Below are positions 41,259-49,588 of a stretch of DNA of 64,000 nucleotides, piece by piece. A model generated the notes under the pieces. The model saw only the letters and a program-made list of their open reading frames with translations, was not told where the DNA came from and searched no databases. The stretch is from Planctomycetota bacterium (GTDB lineage: Bacteria; Planctomycetota; Brocadiia; SM23-32; JAKLEA01). Position numbers and translations under genes: made by a program. Position 1 is the first letter of the stretch; each line of letters starts with the position of its first letter. The DNA is taken from positions 124,001 to 188,000 of the forward strand of contig JAKLEA010000006.1 in the NCBI GenBank assembly GCA_022711755.1, written 5' to 3'.

Positions 41259-42701
41259 ATGAGAATACTGTTCCTGAGACGCGGCACCGGGGTCTGGGAC
41301 CCGCAGGGCATTCAATACCTCTCTGCCACCCTGAAGCAGGGCGGGCATGAGGTCCGCCTCTTCAACGACGCCGACCCGGCCCTGATGGACAGGATCGCCG
41401 AGTGGAAACCCCACGTCCTCGCCTATAGCGTCACCACCGGCTTCCACAAGCACTACCTGCTTCTGAACAAGGCGATCAAAAACGAACTTCCCGAACTGCG
41501 CCCGATCTCCGTCTTCGGCGGTCCGCACGCCACCTTTTTCCCTGAAATGATCGAGACCGAGGGCGTTGACGCCGTCTGCCGCGGCGAGGGCGAGCTTGCA
41601 TTCCTGGACCTCATTGACCGGATCGCCGCCGGGCGCGACTACACGGCCACAGACAACTTCTGGGTCAAGACAACAAAGGGCATCGTCCGTAACGACGTTC
41701 GCTCCTTCATCGAGGACCTTGACTCGCTCCCCCTGCCGGACCGCGAGCTAATCTACTCGATTGACCCCTTCCTTCGCGACCTTGCGCCCAAGACGTTTTT
41801 CACCAGCCGGGGCTGCCCCTATCGCTGCACGTACTGCTTCAACCATGCGATGCGCAAGCTCTACAAGGGCAAGGGCAAATACATCCGCACCGTCTCGGTT
41901 GACTACGTCATGCGCGACATCCAGGCGTGCGTGGACCGCTACCCCGTGCGCTTCGCCCGCTTCTTCTCCGACGTTTTCAACATCTTCCCCGACTGGTTCG
42001 AGGAGTTCTGCCGGCAGTACAAGTCCCGCTTCAATGTGCCTTTCATGGTCAACCTTCGCGCAAACCTGGTTGACCGGAAGGTTGGCGAAATGCTGGCTGA
42101 CGCGGGTTGCAAGTGGGCCTTCCTGGGGATGGAATCGGGCAATGACGTGGTCCGCAACGACCTGCTGCACCGCGACATGGACCGCGAGACCATCCGCAAG
42201 GCCGTCCGCGCGCTCCAGGACAGCGGCGTGGCGGTCGTGACGCAGAGCATGATCGGCCTGCCCGGCGAGACGTTCGAGGAGGCCATGGACACGCTGCGCC
42301 TGACGGCCGAGTGCGCGCCGGACTACGCCTGGACCTCGATCTATAATCCGTATCCCCGCACGGAGCTTGGCGAATACGCCGTGGAGAAGGGTTTCTTCGA
42401 CGGCGACTTCAACAAGATTGACTATACGTTCTACTCGCGCAGCGTCCTGAAGTTCCCGCGCCCGCGCGACAAGGAGCGCATCGAAAACCTGCGCAAGCTG
42501 CTGGCGATCTCCGCGCACTTCAAGTTCCTGATCCCACTGGTTCCGGCGCTTTCCGTCATGCCGTTCCCGACGGCGTATCAGGCGATGCAGCAGGTCTGGT
42601 GGGGCTACCGGCAGAGTGGGCTGACGACGATATCCGAGGGCTGGAAGGATTACATCTGGGCCGCGCAGCGGTTCATCATGCACACGCTGGGGAAGGAGTA
42701 G
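41259..42701 (+). CDS. B12-binding-domain radical SAM protein
   Basis: The 480-residue protein has an N-terminal cobalamin-binding-type domain (MRILFLRRGTGVWDPQGIQY, residues 1 to about 140) and a radical SAM barrel with CPYRCTYC giving the cluster cysteines C186, C190 and C193. These are followed by GCKWAFLGMESGNDVV and VVTQSMIGLPGETFEEAM. It is like the large class that methylates or rearranges lipids, bacteriochlorophyll or phosphonates; the substrate cannot be told. The start follows the recognisable family beginning; the ribosome-binding site is weak. It is driven by a strong promoter and has no operon partner. Confidence 0.85.
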   Translation: MRILFLRRGTGVWDPQGIQYLSATLKQGGHEVRLFNDADPALMDRIAEWKPHVLAYSVTTGFHKHYLLLNKAIKNELPELRPISVFGGPHATFFPEMIETEGVDAVCRGEGELAFLDLIDRIAAGRDYTATDNFWVKTTKGIVRNDVRSFIEDLDSLPLPDRELIYSIDPFLRDLAPKTFFTSRGCPYRCTYCFNHAMRKLYKGKGKYIRTVSVDYVMRDIQACVDRYPVRFARFFSDVFNIFPDWFEEFCRQYKSRFNVPFMVNLRANLVDRKVGEMLADAGCKWAFLGMESGNDVVRNDLLHRDMDRETIRKAVRALQDSGVAVVTQSMIGLPGETFEEAMDTLRLTAECAPDYAWTSIYNPYPRTELGEYAVEKGFFDGDFNKIDYTFYSRSVLKFPRPRDKERIENLRKLLAISAHFKFLIPLVPALSVMPFPTAYQAMQQVWWGYRQSGLTTISEGWKDYIWAAQRFIMHTLGKE

Positions 42702-42786
42702 GCGAATAGGCATTACCCGTTCAGCGTCTCTGATTTCCAGGCATTGGAATGCTTCGCGCTATGTGGTGGATTACTGACTGGCTCGA

Positions 42787-42847
42787 GTTGTAGCGCAGGC
42801 GTCTCGCCTGCCACCTTTCCCTGCAGCCGGAACGGCTGCGCTACAAC
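42787..42847. repeat. Palindromic repeat with inverted GTAGCGCAG ends
   Basis: The left unit is GTTGTAGCGCAGGC-GTCTC-GCCTGC and the right unit, inverted, is GCAGCCG-GAA-CGGCTGC-GCTACAAC. The outer 10 bases are exact inverted repeats. The arrangement of two opposed hairpins with GTAG at the outside parallels the GTAGGGT family. Confidence 0.7.
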
Positions 42848-42882
42848 AAATCCGCCCTCTGCTGACCGGGTTCCGCAATATA

Positions 42883-42911
42883 TTTCCAACTGTGAGGATA
42901 TTGATTATAAT
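42883..42911 (+). promoter_or_regulatory. Candidate promoter for the DpnI-like gene
   Basis: TTTCCA and an exact TATAAT are spaced by 17 bases. Transcription would begin about 13 bases before the ATG at 42931, leaving only the ribosome-binding site as leader. Confidence 0.5.
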
Positions 42912-42930
42912 TTCTAAGAAAGGAGGCTCA

Positions 42931-43728
42931 ATGAATCCACAGATGGATTGTAGTCTGGCAGAAGGATACAAATCACCATCACAAATCGCCAGGGTCATTA
43001 CCGAGCATTGGTTCCTTGCCAACATGTATTGTCCGGCATGCCCATCCCAGCGACTGGCGAAGACCAGAGATAATACGAAGGTTGTTGATTTCGTTTGTAG
43101 TTCATGTGGAGCGGAGTACCAACTCAAATCCAAATCTGGGGCTATCGGCAAAAAACTCAGGGATGCGGCCTACGAACCAATGAAAGAGAGAATAAAGGGA
43201 AACTCATCACCCAACTTCGCATTTCTCGTTTACGATCGTTCATCATGGTCGGCACGAACACTACTTTTCGTTCCTGCACATTTCATCACGCTACAGGCTA
43301 TCGAGGCTTGTCGCCCGCTTGGAGATGGAGCTCGGCGCAAGGGATGGGTGGGTTGTAATATCTTGATGAGTGCCTTAAGTATGGACGCCAGGCTTTATGC
43401 CATACAGGAAGGGCATATCGTCGATCCCGCCATGATCCGTGATCAATGGCAAAGGTTTTCATGGCTTGCTACCCAAGATGCTGCTGAAAGAGGATGGGTG
43501 TCGGACGTTTTGAAATGTATCGAATGCATTGGACAGAGGCAATTTACAATTAGGCAAGTTTACGCATTCGACGAAGAACTGGGGCGTTTGCACCCACATA
43601 ACCGAAACATTCGCCCGAAGATCCGACAGCAACTTCAGGTACTCCGCGACCGAGGCGTACTTCGTTTCGCAGGAAATGGTAAGTACGAATTAATATCGTC
43701 GCCGGAGCCCCCTTCATCTTCGAGATGA
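42931..43728 (+). CDS. DpnI-like methyl-directed restriction endonuclease
   Basis: The 265-residue protein follows DpnI almost residue for residue. It has the GYKSPSQIARVITEHW start, a four-cysteine zinc site (C34, C37, C56, C59), the nuclease core with D53 and K66 (VVDFVCSSCG, YQLKSKSG), RRKGWVGCNI in the middle and a C-terminal winged helix (QFTIRQVYAFDEEL, IRPKIRQQLQVLRDRG). DpnI cuts adenine-methylated GATC and needs no partner methylase. Position 64, the catalytic glutamate of DpnI, is glutamine here. AAAGGAGG precedes the ATG by 4 bases. Local GC content is clearly lower than in neighbours, pointing to transfer. Its stop overlaps a truncated nuclease fragment. Confidence 0.88.
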   Translation: MNPQMDCSLAEGYKSPSQIARVITEHWFLANMYCPACPSQRLAKTRDNTKVVDFVCSSCGAEYQLKSKSGAIGKKLRDAAYEPMKERIKGNSSPNFAFLVYDRSSWSARTLLFVPAHFITLQAIEACRPLGDGARRKGWVGCNILMSALSMDARLYAIQEGHIVDPAMIRDQWQRFSWLATQDAAERGWVSDVLKCIECIGQRQFTIRQVYAFDEELGRLHPHNRNIRPKIRQQLQVLRDRGVLRFAGNGKYELISSPEPPSSSR

Positions 43729-43888
43729 AATCCACTACGCCGGCAAATGTGCATGAACAGATTCGCAGGGGTATGGCCCAGTTGTATGAATACAGGCACC
43801 TCCAAAGCATTCCTAATGCCGAGCTTGTGCTTGTGATCGAAAATCCCCTAACACGCGATTTGGCGTGGATATCTGATTACATGGAATC
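43683..43888 (+). pseudogene. 3' fragment of a PD-(D/E)XK nuclease-like gene
   Basis: The open frame after a stop at 43680 reads APFIFEMKSTTPANVHEQIR then RGMAQLYEYRHLQ and LVLVIENPLTRDLAWISDYM. The FEMKST stretch is an E-x-K half-motif and the following QLYEYR helix is typical of restriction-endonuclease-like folds, but the upstream half with the conserved aspartate is absent. On the other side the frame runs into the inverted-repeat element at 43889. An ATG at 43725 overlaps the DpnI-like stop (ATGA), so a 94-residue chimera could still be made. I read it as a remnant, not a functional gene. Confidence 0.45.
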
Positions 43889-44089
43889 AGCAGGTAGGGT
43901 GTGCAAATCTCTCGGATTTGCACACGCGGCAAGACTTCCTTTTCTGGCTCGTATTTCGGCAAAATGCAATGCCGCCATGGGAAACTATCGGCGGTTGTGG
44001 AAGTCATAAGTCATGAAAGCGCCAGCGAGGAGGTTTCTTATAGAGACCGCGTGTGCAACTCGTAGCACGAGTTGCACACCCTACCTGCT
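43889..44089. mobile_element. 201-bp element with 18-bp perfect terminal inverted repeats
   Basis: The ends AGCAGGTAGGGTGTGCAA (43889-43906) and its exact inverse (44072-44089) bound an AT-richer core. Each end is the outer arm of its own hairpin: GTGTGCAAAT..ATTTGCACAC on the left and GTGTGCAACTCG..CGAGTTGCACAC on the right, with inner caps CGCGG. It encodes nothing recognisable and lies between the truncated nuclease fragment and the HNH gene. It is a pair of GTAG-capped units like those at 17118 and 63657, but set 120 bases apart, so it is either a MITE-like insertion or a composite of two repeat units. Confidence 0.6.
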
Positions 44090-44095
44090 ATGCTA

Positions 44096-44926
44096 CTAAA
44101 TGTTGGAACCCTTCTTGCGATTACACTTTTCACATAGAAGCTGGATGTTCCTCTCAGTATTTGCTCCCCCTTTCGAAAGGGGAATTATGTGGTCGTATTC
44201 CAGTTTCTCTTTCGCCCCGCACTCAACACACTTGGCGTTATCTCTTCGCCAAACGGATGTCCTCACCGATGCTGGAATATAACGATCCGTTCCATCTTCT
44301 ACGTTTTGTGATCCTTCGCCCAAAGCAGAAACTGGGAGGAAATCGGGCTCAATAAGAATCCTCATAGTATCAAGCATATACTCAATCTCGGTCAACACAC
44401 GTTCGTTGATGTACCAATGCGTCTTCTGAAACCCGGCTTCTTTCAGGAGGAACTTTGTACGGGCTTCAATTTGTTCCTGCGAATATTTTACGCTTAACCC
44501 AATTTCATCGGGATGCCTCATCGCTATGTCGTAGATTGGAATTAGGGAGCGATGATCACGCATGAATTGGCCTACCTCGGTATCCTCGTCGCTGTCGGCT
44601 ATGTCGCAGATCGGCGATAGTAGAAGTGGGAGATTGCCAAATTGTTCTATCCGTTTTGATCCGAAGCGACGAAGTACACACTGGTGATCGTATATGGTAC
44701 TATATAGCATCTTTAATTGTTCGTAAATGTTACTGATAATAGACACCTGCTCGGCGAAAAGCATGATGGCGGCCATGTCGCGTCCTGTCTCAACCAGATT
44801 CTTGACTTGGCCGTTATCAATTGTCTCGATTGCTTTACGGTAGTCTGCCTCGTACCTACCGATCAACGACACAGGAATTTTAGAATCAGGCGAAACTTCG
44901 CCTTGCGAAGTAGGCTCCTTGTCCAT
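44096..44926 (-). CDS. HNH endonuclease domain protein
   Basis: The 276-residue protein has about 215 residues of uncharacterised, mostly helical sequence followed by a C-terminal HNH nuclease: a CVEC pair, YDHIIPLSKGGANTERN holding the catalytic His-His-Asn, and CEKCNRKKG with the second cysteine pair. The N-terminal part shows no motif I recognise. AAGGAG lies about 10 bases before the ATG. It faces the DpnI-like gene, shares its low GC content, and is probably part of the same acquired defence segment, though it could be a homing-type nuclease. Confidence 0.8.
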   Translation of the reverse strand: MDKEPTSQGEVSPDSKIPVSLIGRYEADYRKAIETIDNGQVKNLVETGRDMAAIMLFAEQVSIISNIYEQLKMLYSTIYDHQCVLRRFGSKRIEQFGNLPLLLSPICDIADSDEDTEVGQFMRDHRSLIPIYDIAMRHPDEIGLSVKYSQEQIEARTKFLLKEAGFQKTHWYINERVLTEIEYMLDTMRILIEPDFLPVSALGEGSQNVEDGTDRYIPASVRTSVWRRDNAKCVECGAKEKLEYDHIIPLSKGGANTERNIQLLCEKCNRKKGSNI

Positions 44927-44997
44927 GTTGACGCATCTCCTTCGGTTCTTTGATTTAAATATCTATCAAGACATCCCTCTCACATTCCCTGTAATTT

Positions 44998-46326
44998 CTA
45001 TCCGTTCAGCACCCATCCCTCCCTGTACGTCTTCCTGATGAACTGATCCGCCTTCGGGCAATTTGTCGCCTTCAGCTCCCCGGCGTTCCATTCCAGCTTC
45101 TCGCCGGTCCGGTAGGCGGCCAGCGCGAGCATGTTATGCTCGATGAGCTTGCCGGAGTAGTCGAAGTCCGTGCGAGTCTTCTTGTCCGTCTTGCAGGCCT
45201 TCAGCCATTCCGCGTGGTGGCCCGGCGAATCCGGTATCGCCTCCTCCGCCTTGCGCGGCTTGTAGTATGACATCTCCCCCCGCGTGGGCATCAGGTAGCG
45301 CGCGCCGAAGTCGCAAAGCAGGAAGCCCTTGTCGCCCTTGAAGAGCGCGCCGTCGCCGATGGTCTCTGCGGCGAATGCCTTTGAGGGCATGCCGGGGCGC
45401 TTGCCGCCGTCGTACCATTTGACCGTCACCGCCGGGCGCCAGTCGTTGGCGGGGTGTTCCCATTCCGCCTTGATCCAGGTCGGTACGGTGTCGGAACTTT
45501 TTTCAGGACCGACGCAGAAACAGCTTGTCGGGAAGCCGAGGTCCAGCGCCCACCACGCGATGTCCATCGTGTGGCTGCCCATGTCGCCCATCTGGCCGCT
45601 GCCGAAGTCCCAGTAGATGTTCCAGCTCAGGCAGCGCGACGGATTGGCGACGAGATAGCCGGGGTTGTACGGGTGATGGGGGGAGGGGCCGAGCCAGAGG
45701 TCCCAGTGAATGTTCTTCGGCGGCTGGCCGGCGTCGGGCAGGTAGTTCCCGCCCTTCGGCGTGCGCGCGCACCAGAGGGAGACGGATTCCGGCGTTCCGA
45801 TCGCGCCGTCCCGGATGAGTTCGACGACACGGGCCATGTTCGGATTCTCATGGCGCTGCACGCCCATCTGCGTGGCGACCTTGCCCTTCTGCTTCAGGTA
45901 CGCCTCCCGCACCACGCGCGCCTCCTCGACCGAGTTGCCGAGCGGCTTCTCGCAGTAGACGTGCATCCCGCGGTTGAGCGCCCACGTCGTCACGAAAGCG
46001 TGCGTGTGGTCGGTGGTGGAGCAGATGACGGCCTCGATGTCCTTCTGCTCAAGGCACTTGCGCCAGTCAACGTAGGTCTTCGCGTTTGGGAAGTCCTTGG
46101 CGGTTGTCGCCAGCTCATCCTCGTCCGTGTCGCAGAGCGCGACGATGTTTTCACTTTTGAAGAATTGAAGGTTTGCGCGCCCGCGCCCGCCGCTGCCGAT
46201 CAGGGCGATGTTGAGCTTTTCGTTGGGGGACTGCCCGGCCGAGAGAATGCCGGTCGGCAGGATCATGGGGGCCGCGCCCGCGGCGGCAAGCTTCATGAAC
46301 GAACGTCGGCTGACTATGGAATCCAT
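44998..46326 (-). CDS. Tat-exported Gfo/Idh/MocA oxidoreductase
   Basis: The 442-residue protein begins MDSIVSRRSFMKLAAAGAAP, a twin-arginine signal, so it should be exported folded with its cofactor. The Rossmann motif is ALIGSGGRGRAN, the catalytic EKP is in YCEKPLGNSVEEA, and WDFGSGQMGDMGSHTMDI is the large-subfamily block common in planctomycetes. These periplasmic oxidoreductases act on sugars released at the cell surface. AAAGGAG precedes the ATG. No cytoplasmic partner is adjacent; the upstream neighbour (trpE) is divergent. Confidence 0.9.
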   Translation of the reverse strand: MDSIVSRRSFMKLAAAGAAPMILPTGILSAGQSPNEKLNIALIGSGGRGRANLQFFKSENIVALCDTDEDELATTAKDFPNAKTYVDWRKCLEQKDIEAVICSTTDHTHAFVTTWALNRGMHVYCEKPLGNSVEEARVVREAYLKQKGKVATQMGVQRHENPNMARVVELIRDGAIGTPESVSLWCARTPKGGNYLPDAGQPPKNIHWDLWLGPSPHHPYNPGYLVANPSRCLSWNIYWDFGSGQMGDMGSHTMDIAWWALDLGFPTSCFCVGPEKSSDTVPTWIKAEWEHPANDWRPAVTVKWYDGGKRPGMPSKAFAAETIGDGALFKGDKGFLLCDFGARYLMPTRGEMSYYKPRKAEEAIPDSPGHHAEWLKACKTDKKTRTDFDYSGKLIEHNMLALAAYRTGEKLEWNAGELKATNCPKADQFIRKTYREGWVLNG

Positions 46327-46675
46327 CGCGCGCTCCTTTCGGGAAAAACCGCGATCATAATATCCAGTCGTCCGGCGGATTCCAATACTTCACAGTCCAG
46401 CCATGAAAACGACGCATTGGGGAATATCGCGGACGGATAGCCGGATTTGATACCCGCTGCGCTTCCCTTCTCTCTGAGAACTGGAGTCGAATGTCCCTCC
46501 CGCCGCTTCTCTGTTCTCTGTGTTTTCGCAGAAAAGAAGATCCCCTGCCGATCACGCCGGCCCGGCGTGGAAATAATAACGTTCATTGAATGACTGCGCA
46601 TCATGATCCTGTCATGCCGTTCCGCGCGGGGGCGGCGGCGCGAGCAGCGCGTAAAAATCGCCGCCCCGCCGGACA

Positions 46676-46704
46676 TTGCGAAATCCGCCGGGGACGATTA
46701 TAAT
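46676..46704 (+). promoter_or_regulatory. Candidate sigma-70 promoter for trpE
   Basis: TTGCGA and an exact TATAAT are separated by 17 bases. The start point would be near 46711, leaving a leader of about 100 bases before the trpE ATG. Confidence 0.6.
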
Positions 46705-46737
46705 CCCCGCTTCACCCAGGGCTGGCGCCTCTTCAGG

Positions 46738-46779
46738 GGCGGCGGCTTGCGCCCGTCTCCGCCCGCGGAGACCGCCGCC
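46738..46779 (+). promoter_or_regulatory. Structured trpE leader: two mutually exclusive stems
   Basis: GTCTCCGC-CC-GCGGAGAC (46755-46772) is a perfect 8-bp hairpin. GGCGGCGG (46738-46745) can pair with CCGCCGCC (46772-46779) around it. The two stems share base 46772. No tryptophan-rich leader peptide or T-tract is visible, so classical attenuation is not supported. Confidence 0.35.
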
Positions 46780-46810
46780 GGAAAATAATCCGTCACATGA
46801 AGGACACGCG

Positions 46811-48298
46811 ATGTCTCAGCCGCATTACTACCCGTCCGAAGCGGAATTCCTGGACCTCATAGGCCAGGGGAACGCAATCCCCGTCTACCGCCAGCTCATG
46901 GCCGACACACTTACCCCGGTCTCCGCCTTCCAGAAGCTCGGAAATCAGGATTACGCCTTCCTGCTGGAAAGCGTCACCGGCGGCGAGAAGATCGGGCGCT
47001 ACTCCTTCCTCGGCGCAGGCCCCTTCGCCGGGCTGATGGCCAAGGGCCGCCGCGTCGAGGTCTCCTACGGCGACAACGTCAGAACCCGGACCTCCGACGA
47101 CCCGCTGGAGGACCTTCAGAAGGAGCTTGACCGCTTCAAGGTCGTCAACGTTCCCGGCCTGCCGCGATTCTCCTGCGGCGCAGTCGGGTACGCGGCCTAT
47201 GACTCCGTGCGCTACGCCGAAAATCTCCCGGACGCCCCGCCGGATGATCTCCAGTTGCCGGACATGTGGTTCATGTTCTACAACGAAATGATCATCTTCG
47301 ACCATATCAACAAGACGCTCAAGGTCATCTGCACCGCCCGCACCGACGGCAAGGACCCCAAGGGCGTCTATGCGAAGGCCAGGAAGCGGATTGACGAGAT
47401 TGTTGACAAGCTGCGCACCCCCGTCATGTCCCTGAGCGATGAGATCATCCCCACGGGCGACGTGGAGCTTCAATACGACTCCAACTGCACGCGGGAGGAG
47501 TTCCGCGACGCCGTAACGAAGGCGAAGGAGTACATCCGCGCGGGCGACATTTTCCAGGTCGTCCTGAGCCAGCGCCTCCGGGCCAAGACGTCGGCAGAGC
47601 CGTTCAACATCTACCGCGCCCTGCGCGTGATAAACCCAAGCCCGTACATGTTTTTCCTGAAGATGAACGGCGTGCACCTCGTCGGGTCGTCGCCCGAGGT
47701 GATGGTCAAGGTGGAGAACCGCCGCGTCACCCTGCGCCCCATCGCCGGCACGCGCCGCCGGGGAAAGACCGAGGCCGAGGACGCGGAGCTTGAGAAGGAA
47801 CTCCTGGCCGACCCGAAGGAGCGCGCCGAACACATCATGCTGCTTGACCTGGGCCGCAACGACGTGGGGCGCGTAGCCCAGTACGGCTCCGTCAGCGTGG
47901 ATGAGTGCATGGTCATCGAGCGTTACAGCCACGTCATGCACATCGTCTCCAACGTCTCCGGAACGCTGAAGGAGGGCAGCACGGCGCTGGACGCGCTGAG
48001 GGCGTCCCTGCCCGCCGGAACGCTCTCCGGCGCGCCGAAGGTCCGCGCCATGCAGATCATTGACGAGCTTGAGCCGACCATGCGCGGCCCCTACGGCGGC
48101 ACGGTCGGGTACCTGGACTTCAGCGGCAACATGGACACCTGCATCACGATCAGGACAGTCGTCGTGAAGGGCAGCACCGCCTACGTCCAGGCCGGCGCCG
48201 GCATCGTCGCGGACAGCGTGCCGGACAACGAATACGTGGAAACAATCAACAAGGCCAAGGGCCTTCTGAAGGCGATAGAAGTCGCTCAGAAAATGTGA
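46811..48298 (+). CDS. trpE: Anthranilate synthase component I
   Basis: The 495-residue chorismate-utilising enzyme starts tryptophan synthesis by converting chorismate and ammonia to anthranilate. The N-terminal regulatory domain includes LLESVTGGEKIGRYSFLG, where the LLES motif forms part of the tryptophan feedback site. The catalytic domain has DIFQVVLSQRL, SPYMFFLK, GSSPEVMVKVENRRVTLRPI, AGTRRRG and HIMLLDLGRNDVGRV, ending in PYGGTVGYLDFSG and VQAGAGIVADS. The ATG at 46811 follows AAGGA. The amidotransferase subunit trpG and other trp genes are not in the window; an oxidoreductase gene follows after 13 bases. Confidence 0.92.
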   Translation: MSQPHYYPSEAEFLDLIGQGNAIPVYRQLMADTLTPVSAFQKLGNQDYAFLLESVTGGEKIGRYSFLGAGPFAGLMAKGRRVEVSYGDNVRTRTSDDPLEDLQKELDRFKVVNVPGLPRFSCGAVGYAAYDSVRYAENLPDAPPDDLQLPDMWFMFYNEMIIFDHINKTLKVICTARTDGKDPKGVYAKARKRIDEIVDKLRTPVMSLSDEIIPTGDVELQYDSNCTREEFRDAVTKAKEYIRAGDIFQVVLSQRLRAKTSAEPFNIYRALRVINPSPYMFFLKMNGVHLVGSSPEVMVKVENRRVTLRPIAGTRRRGKTEAEDAELEKELLADPKERAEHIMLLDLGRNDVGRVAQYGSVSVDECMVIERYSHVMHIVSNVSGTLKEGSTALDALRASLPAGTLSGAPKVRAMQIIDELEPTMRGPYGGTVGYLDFSGNMDTCITIRTVVVKGSTAYVQAGAGIVADSVPDNEYVETINKAKGLLKAIEVAQKM

Positions 48299-48311
48299 AT
48301 CGAGGGACGCG

Positions 48312-49292
48312 ATGGAACCGCTGAGAATCGGCGTGGCCGGCTTGGGAAGCGCCGGGCTGGACCTGCTGGAAAACGAGCTTTCGGGAAATCCGGCGGTCAA
48401 TGTCGTCGCGATCTGCGAGTCCCAGTCCCAGAGGCTTTACCCCGCCAGGCAGGCGCTGAATCTCCGGGGATATCAGGATTACCACGACCTTCTGGACGAC
48501 AAGGACGTCGAGCTTATCGCCATTGCCGCCCCGCCGGATGTGCGCCCCGATCTCGCCGTCCGCGCCTTCGACGCCGGCAAACACGCTGTCGTTCTCTCCC
48601 CCCCCGCCCTGGAATCGTGGCAGTACAAGCGCATGATGAAGGCCGCGTCAGCCGCCGACCGGCTCCTGGCCTGCCGGATCCCGGCGCTGGACTGCCCCGC
48701 TTTCATCGGGCTTCGGGACGCCCTGCGGGATGAGCCGGTGGGCGACGTGTTCGACGTCTCCCACGCCATACTCATCAATCCGCCGGATTGGAACGACCTT
48801 TCCTGGCATGGGGACCCACTCAAGGGCGCCGGCATACTCAATACGCTCGCGTTCGAGATGATGTGCCGGACGGTTGAGCTGCTGCCGGACGAGATTCAGG
48901 ACGCCTACGGCCGGGCAGCCGGCAGGCGTCGTTCAGACGACTTCGGGGACTGGTTCTGGGCGGCAGTGCGCTTTCGCAACGGATCGCGGATCATCCTTGA
49001 GGGCGACATTGCCGCGCCGATTCCGCGCCAAGAGTGGCGCGTCGGCGGGAGGGCCGGGGAGATTGAGATCCTCAAGGCGCAGGACGGGCCGTGGCGGAGC
49101 GTTCTGCGATATCCGGGAAACGAGCGCGCGCTTGACCTGCCGGACAAGCCGGAGGATTTCTGGGGCCGCGTCGCCGACGCCGTCAGGGACGGCGCGGAAT
49201 TGCCCATCCGGCCGGAGAGGGTTCACAAGGCTATGCGCGTTCTGGAAGCCCTTGCCCAGTCACAGGAAGACGATGAGCCGGTCAGGATATAG
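48312..49292 (+). CDS. Gfo/Idh/MocA-fold protein lacking the EKP motif
   Basis: The 326-residue protein has a good Rossmann start (LRIGVAGLGSAGLDLLE) and the DVELIAIAAPPDVRPDLAVR segment, but where relatives have CEKP it reads VVLSPPALESWQYKRM, so the catalytic lysine is missing. The second domain is short and retains GAGILNTLAFEMMCRTVELL. It may bind NAD(P) without catalysing hydride transfer, or use another residue. It starts 13 bases after trpE and could be co-transcribed, yet has no obvious role in tryptophan synthesis. Confidence 0.7.
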   Translation: MEPLRIGVAGLGSAGLDLLENELSGNPAVNVVAICESQSQRLYPARQALNLRGYQDYHDLLDDKDVELIAIAAPPDVRPDLAVRAFDAGKHAVVLSPPALESWQYKRMMKAASAADRLLACRIPALDCPAFIGLRDALRDEPVGDVFDVSHAILINPPDWNDLSWHGDPLKGAGILNTLAFEMMCRTVELLPDEIQDAYGRAAGRRRSDDFGDWFWAAVRFRNGSRIILEGDIAAPIPRQEWRVGGRAGEIEILKAQDGPWRSVLRYPGNERALDLPDKPEDFWGRVADAVRDGAELPIRPERVHKAMRVLEALAQSQEDDEPVRI

Positions 49293-49588
49293 CGCGATTC
49301 GAACTGCGTTCGCTTAATGCCGCTTTGTCATGCCTGGTTTGATCCGCCGCAGGTCGCGCGAAAAATCGTGACGATCATCTCTGGATTCCTCTGCGCGCCC
49401 CCACCGTTTTCAATTCGTCTCCGATAAAAAAGTCCTGCCTCTCAAAATCCTTGTCCGGACGGCGCAAATGTGTTACCCATGTTCCCTGATGAAGGCGGAC
49501 GGACGGCGTAGGGGCGATTCCCCGCGCCCCCTGACCACATGGGAACAAATCTAACCGTCCACGGGGACGGCGGAGGCACGTTCGGCGC

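Larger units (their letters stand above)
46327..46810. other. Divergent intergenic region with trpE promoter and leader
   Basis: This 484-base gap separates the oxidoreductase (minus) from trpE (plus). The right half holds the promoter and structured leader listed separately. In the left half I see no gene or repeat. Confidence 0.55.

Noticed and set aside
41006..41311. A longer start for the iron alcohol dehydrogenase
   Set aside because: The family start MSEITSFSFP with CGGAGA upstream lies at 41005, and the extension crosses the divergent gene's promoter and leader hairpin.
43889..44009. Continuation of the truncated nuclease frame to a stop at 44009
   Set aside because: From 43889 on it reads the inverted-repeat element and encodes no nuclease-like sequence; the coding remnant ends at the element boundary.
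44998..46326. Idea that the Tat oxidoreductase and trpE share a bidirectional regulatory unit
   Set aside because: The 484-base gap shows only a plus-strand promoter near trpE; nothing links the two genes functionally.
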